From assembly GCF_005771675.1 (NCBI RefSeq), contig NZ_VAJM01000001.1:434001-498000 (forward strand): 64,000 bases of DNA, in the 5' to 3' direction. The stretch is from Hymenobacter jeollabukensis (GTDB taxonomy: Bacteria > Bacteroidota > Bacteroidia > Cytophagales > Hymenobacteraceae). Below the pieces are notes generated by a model. That model worked only from the letters and a program-made list of their open reading frames with translations, was not told the origin of the DNA and made no database searches. The position numbers were made by a program, and so were the translations under genes. This document shows, in pieces, positions 62,900 through 64,000 of the stretch (positions are counted from its first letter, which is position 1; every line of letters begins with the position of its first letter).

Positions 62900-64000
62900 G
62901 CCGCCCCGATCTGCCCCGCTTGGTGCTGCGCGCCGACGGCAACCCGCGCATCGGCCTGGGCCACGTGATGCGCCTGCTGGCCCTGGCCGATATGCTGCGC
63001 CCGGATTTTCGCACCACGTTCGTCATCCAGGAGCCCTCCGCTGAGCTGCTGGCGCTACTGACGGCTGCGGTGGATGAGGTGGTGGAAATGACTGCCCAGC
63101 CGGCCGCCGGGGAGCCAGCATGGTTAGCACAGCACGTCCTACAACCCGATGACATTCTGATTCTTGATGGCTACGGCTTCGAGTACAACTATCAGCAGGA
63201 CGTGCGCCCGCACGTGGCCCGGCTCGTCTGCCTCGACGACCTGCACAGCTTCCCCTCGGCGGCCAATCTGGTTATCAATCCCGCCGGCGGCGTATCGGCG
63301 GCTGACTACGACCTGCGCCAGCCCGGCGCCCGACTGCTGAGCGGCCCGGCCTACGCCCCGCTGCGCCCCGCCTTCCTGGCTGCTGCTGCTTCGGCCGCCA
63401 AACGACAACCCGCCGAGCCCGATACCATCCTGATCTGCCTGGGTGGCGCCGACCCGTCGCAGCAAACCCAGCGCGTGGCCGAAGCGTTGCTGGCGCTGGC
63501 ATCGGTGCGGCAGGTCAATGCCGTAGTCGGCAGCGCTTACCAGGGCTGGGACGCCCTGCAGCAGTGGGCCACCGACCAGCCCCGCCTGCTGCTGCACCGC
63601 AACCTCGCGGCGGCCGACCTAGTGGCGCTGATGCAGCTCTGCGGAGCGGCCGTGTGCGCCCCCAGCACCGTCAGCTACGAGTACTGCGCCAGCGGCGGCG
63701 GCCTGCTGTTCACCCAGCCCCTGGCCGATAATCAGCGCGGCATCGACCGGTTTTTGCGCGAGCAGGGCCTGGCCCTGCCCTACCACTCGGCCGCCAACGT
63801 GCTGACCTCCGGCGAAGCGGCCCGCGTGGCCGAACGCATGCGCCTAGCCCAGCACCAGCACTTCGACGGCCGCGTGGCCGAGCGCATCCGGCGGGCTTTT
63901 GCGGAGCTGGCAGCTGCTGATTCGCCGGCCGAGCAAGGCGCTGTAGCAACTTCCGCCGCCAGCCCTTCAACGGCGGCCCCCGACGGCCTCACCATCCGCC
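62896..64000 (+). CDS. pseG: UDP-2,4-diacetamido-2,4,6-trideoxy-beta-L-altropyranose hydrolase, 3' end missing
   Basis: At least 368 residues are in the window and the frame is still open at its end. The GT-B-like hydrolase removes UDP from the Pse precursor. RADGNPRIGLGHVMRLLALA contains the catalytic-type histidine H23, matching the GxGHxxR motif of PseG. LVCLDDLHSFPSAANLVINP, TILICLGGADPSQQT, VCAPSTVSYEYCASGGGLL and LADNQRGIDRFL complete the family. After the PseG core ends at about residue 340, an A/S/T/P-rich linker leads into GLTIR, the usual start of a GNAT domain. This suggests a PseG-PseH fusion. Confidence 0.9.
   Translation, partial: MSRPDLPRLVLRADGNPRIGLGHVMRLLALADMLRPDFRTTFVIQEPSAELLALLTAAVDEVVEMTAQPAAGEPAWLAQHVLQPDDILILDGYGFEYNYQQDVRPHVARLVCLDDLHSFPSAANLVINPAGGVSAADYDLRQPGARLLSGPAYAPLRPAFLAAAASAAKRQPAEPDTILICLGGADPSQQTQRVAEALLALASVRQVNAVVGSAYQGWDALQQWATDQPRLLLHRNLAAADLVALMQLCGAAVCAPSTVSYEYCASGGGLLFTQPLADNQRGIDRFLREQGLALPYHSAANVLTSGEAARVAERMRLAQHQHFDGRVAERIRRAFAELAAADSPAEQGAVATSAASPSTAAPDGLTIR

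Overview
The window is a GC-rich chromosomal segment of a Bacteroidota bacterium, most likely a Hymenobacter-like member of the Cytophagales. I infer this from seven predicted type IX secretion (T9SS) cargo proteins with type A or type B C-terminal sorting domains, the batB-batC pair, promoter -7 elements of the TAnnTTTG type, the absence of clear Shine-Dalgarno sites, and many intergenic palindromes. The species call is inference; the phylum call is strong. No phage, plasmid, transposase gene or CRISPR array is visible.

Layout. 1-10.2 kb: the 3' part of a BamA/TamA-type outer-membrane protein, polyphosphate genes ppx and ppk1 placed tail to tail, a RidA-like protein, gyrB, and a secreted BNR-repeat T9SS protein. 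10.5-10.9 kb: three tRNA genes (Arg, Pro, Ser). 11-16 kb: batB-batC, a thiolase, and a MORN/YwqK-repeat secreted protein. 16-21.7 kb: a family of carboxypeptidase-regulatory-like domains, with two small stand-alone secreted proteins flanking a large outer-membrane beta-barrel protein; two of the three share an upstream palindrome. 21.8-31 kb: two tandem BNR-type T9SS proteins, hisS, a pectate-lyase-like lipoprotein, hutH, and a T9SS type B protein. 31-36 kb: YbaB/EbfC, a GT2 glycosyltransferase, PspC, an OmpA-TPR lipoprotein, and the pyruvate dehydrogenase E1 beta subunit. 36-41 kb: three tandem paralogous polytopic membrane proteins resembling GT-C glycosyltransferases. 41-50 kb: small housekeeping and hypothetical genes, an acyl-CoA synthetase, a four-CHRD-domain T9SS protein, a guanine-deaminase-like enzyme, and ffh.

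50.5-64 kb is a surface-glycan island: a GT4 glycosyltransferase, an FkbH-like HAD protein, and a pseudaminic acid pathway (pseB, pseC, an aldo/keto reductase, a PtmA-like SDR, pseF, pseG). The last gene runs off the window, probably into a fused PseH acetyltransferase. Two long paralogous T9SS type B proteins sit among the sugar genes on the opposite strand. This suggests, by inference only, that the sugar decorates secreted surface proteins.

Between the genes are several families of dispersed palindromic elements. A ~180-bp nested inverted repeat occurs twice, in opposite orientations and both times between convergent genes. There are also a 109-bp palindrome, a 100-bp palindrome, a 258-bp inverted repeat of 9-bp units, GTTGTCA heptad arrays at three loci (one of which supplies the start codon of the FkbH-like gene), and a possible TA-flanked MITE. 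A possible small RNA or attenuator with two mutually exclusive hairpins lies near 16.1-16.24 kb.
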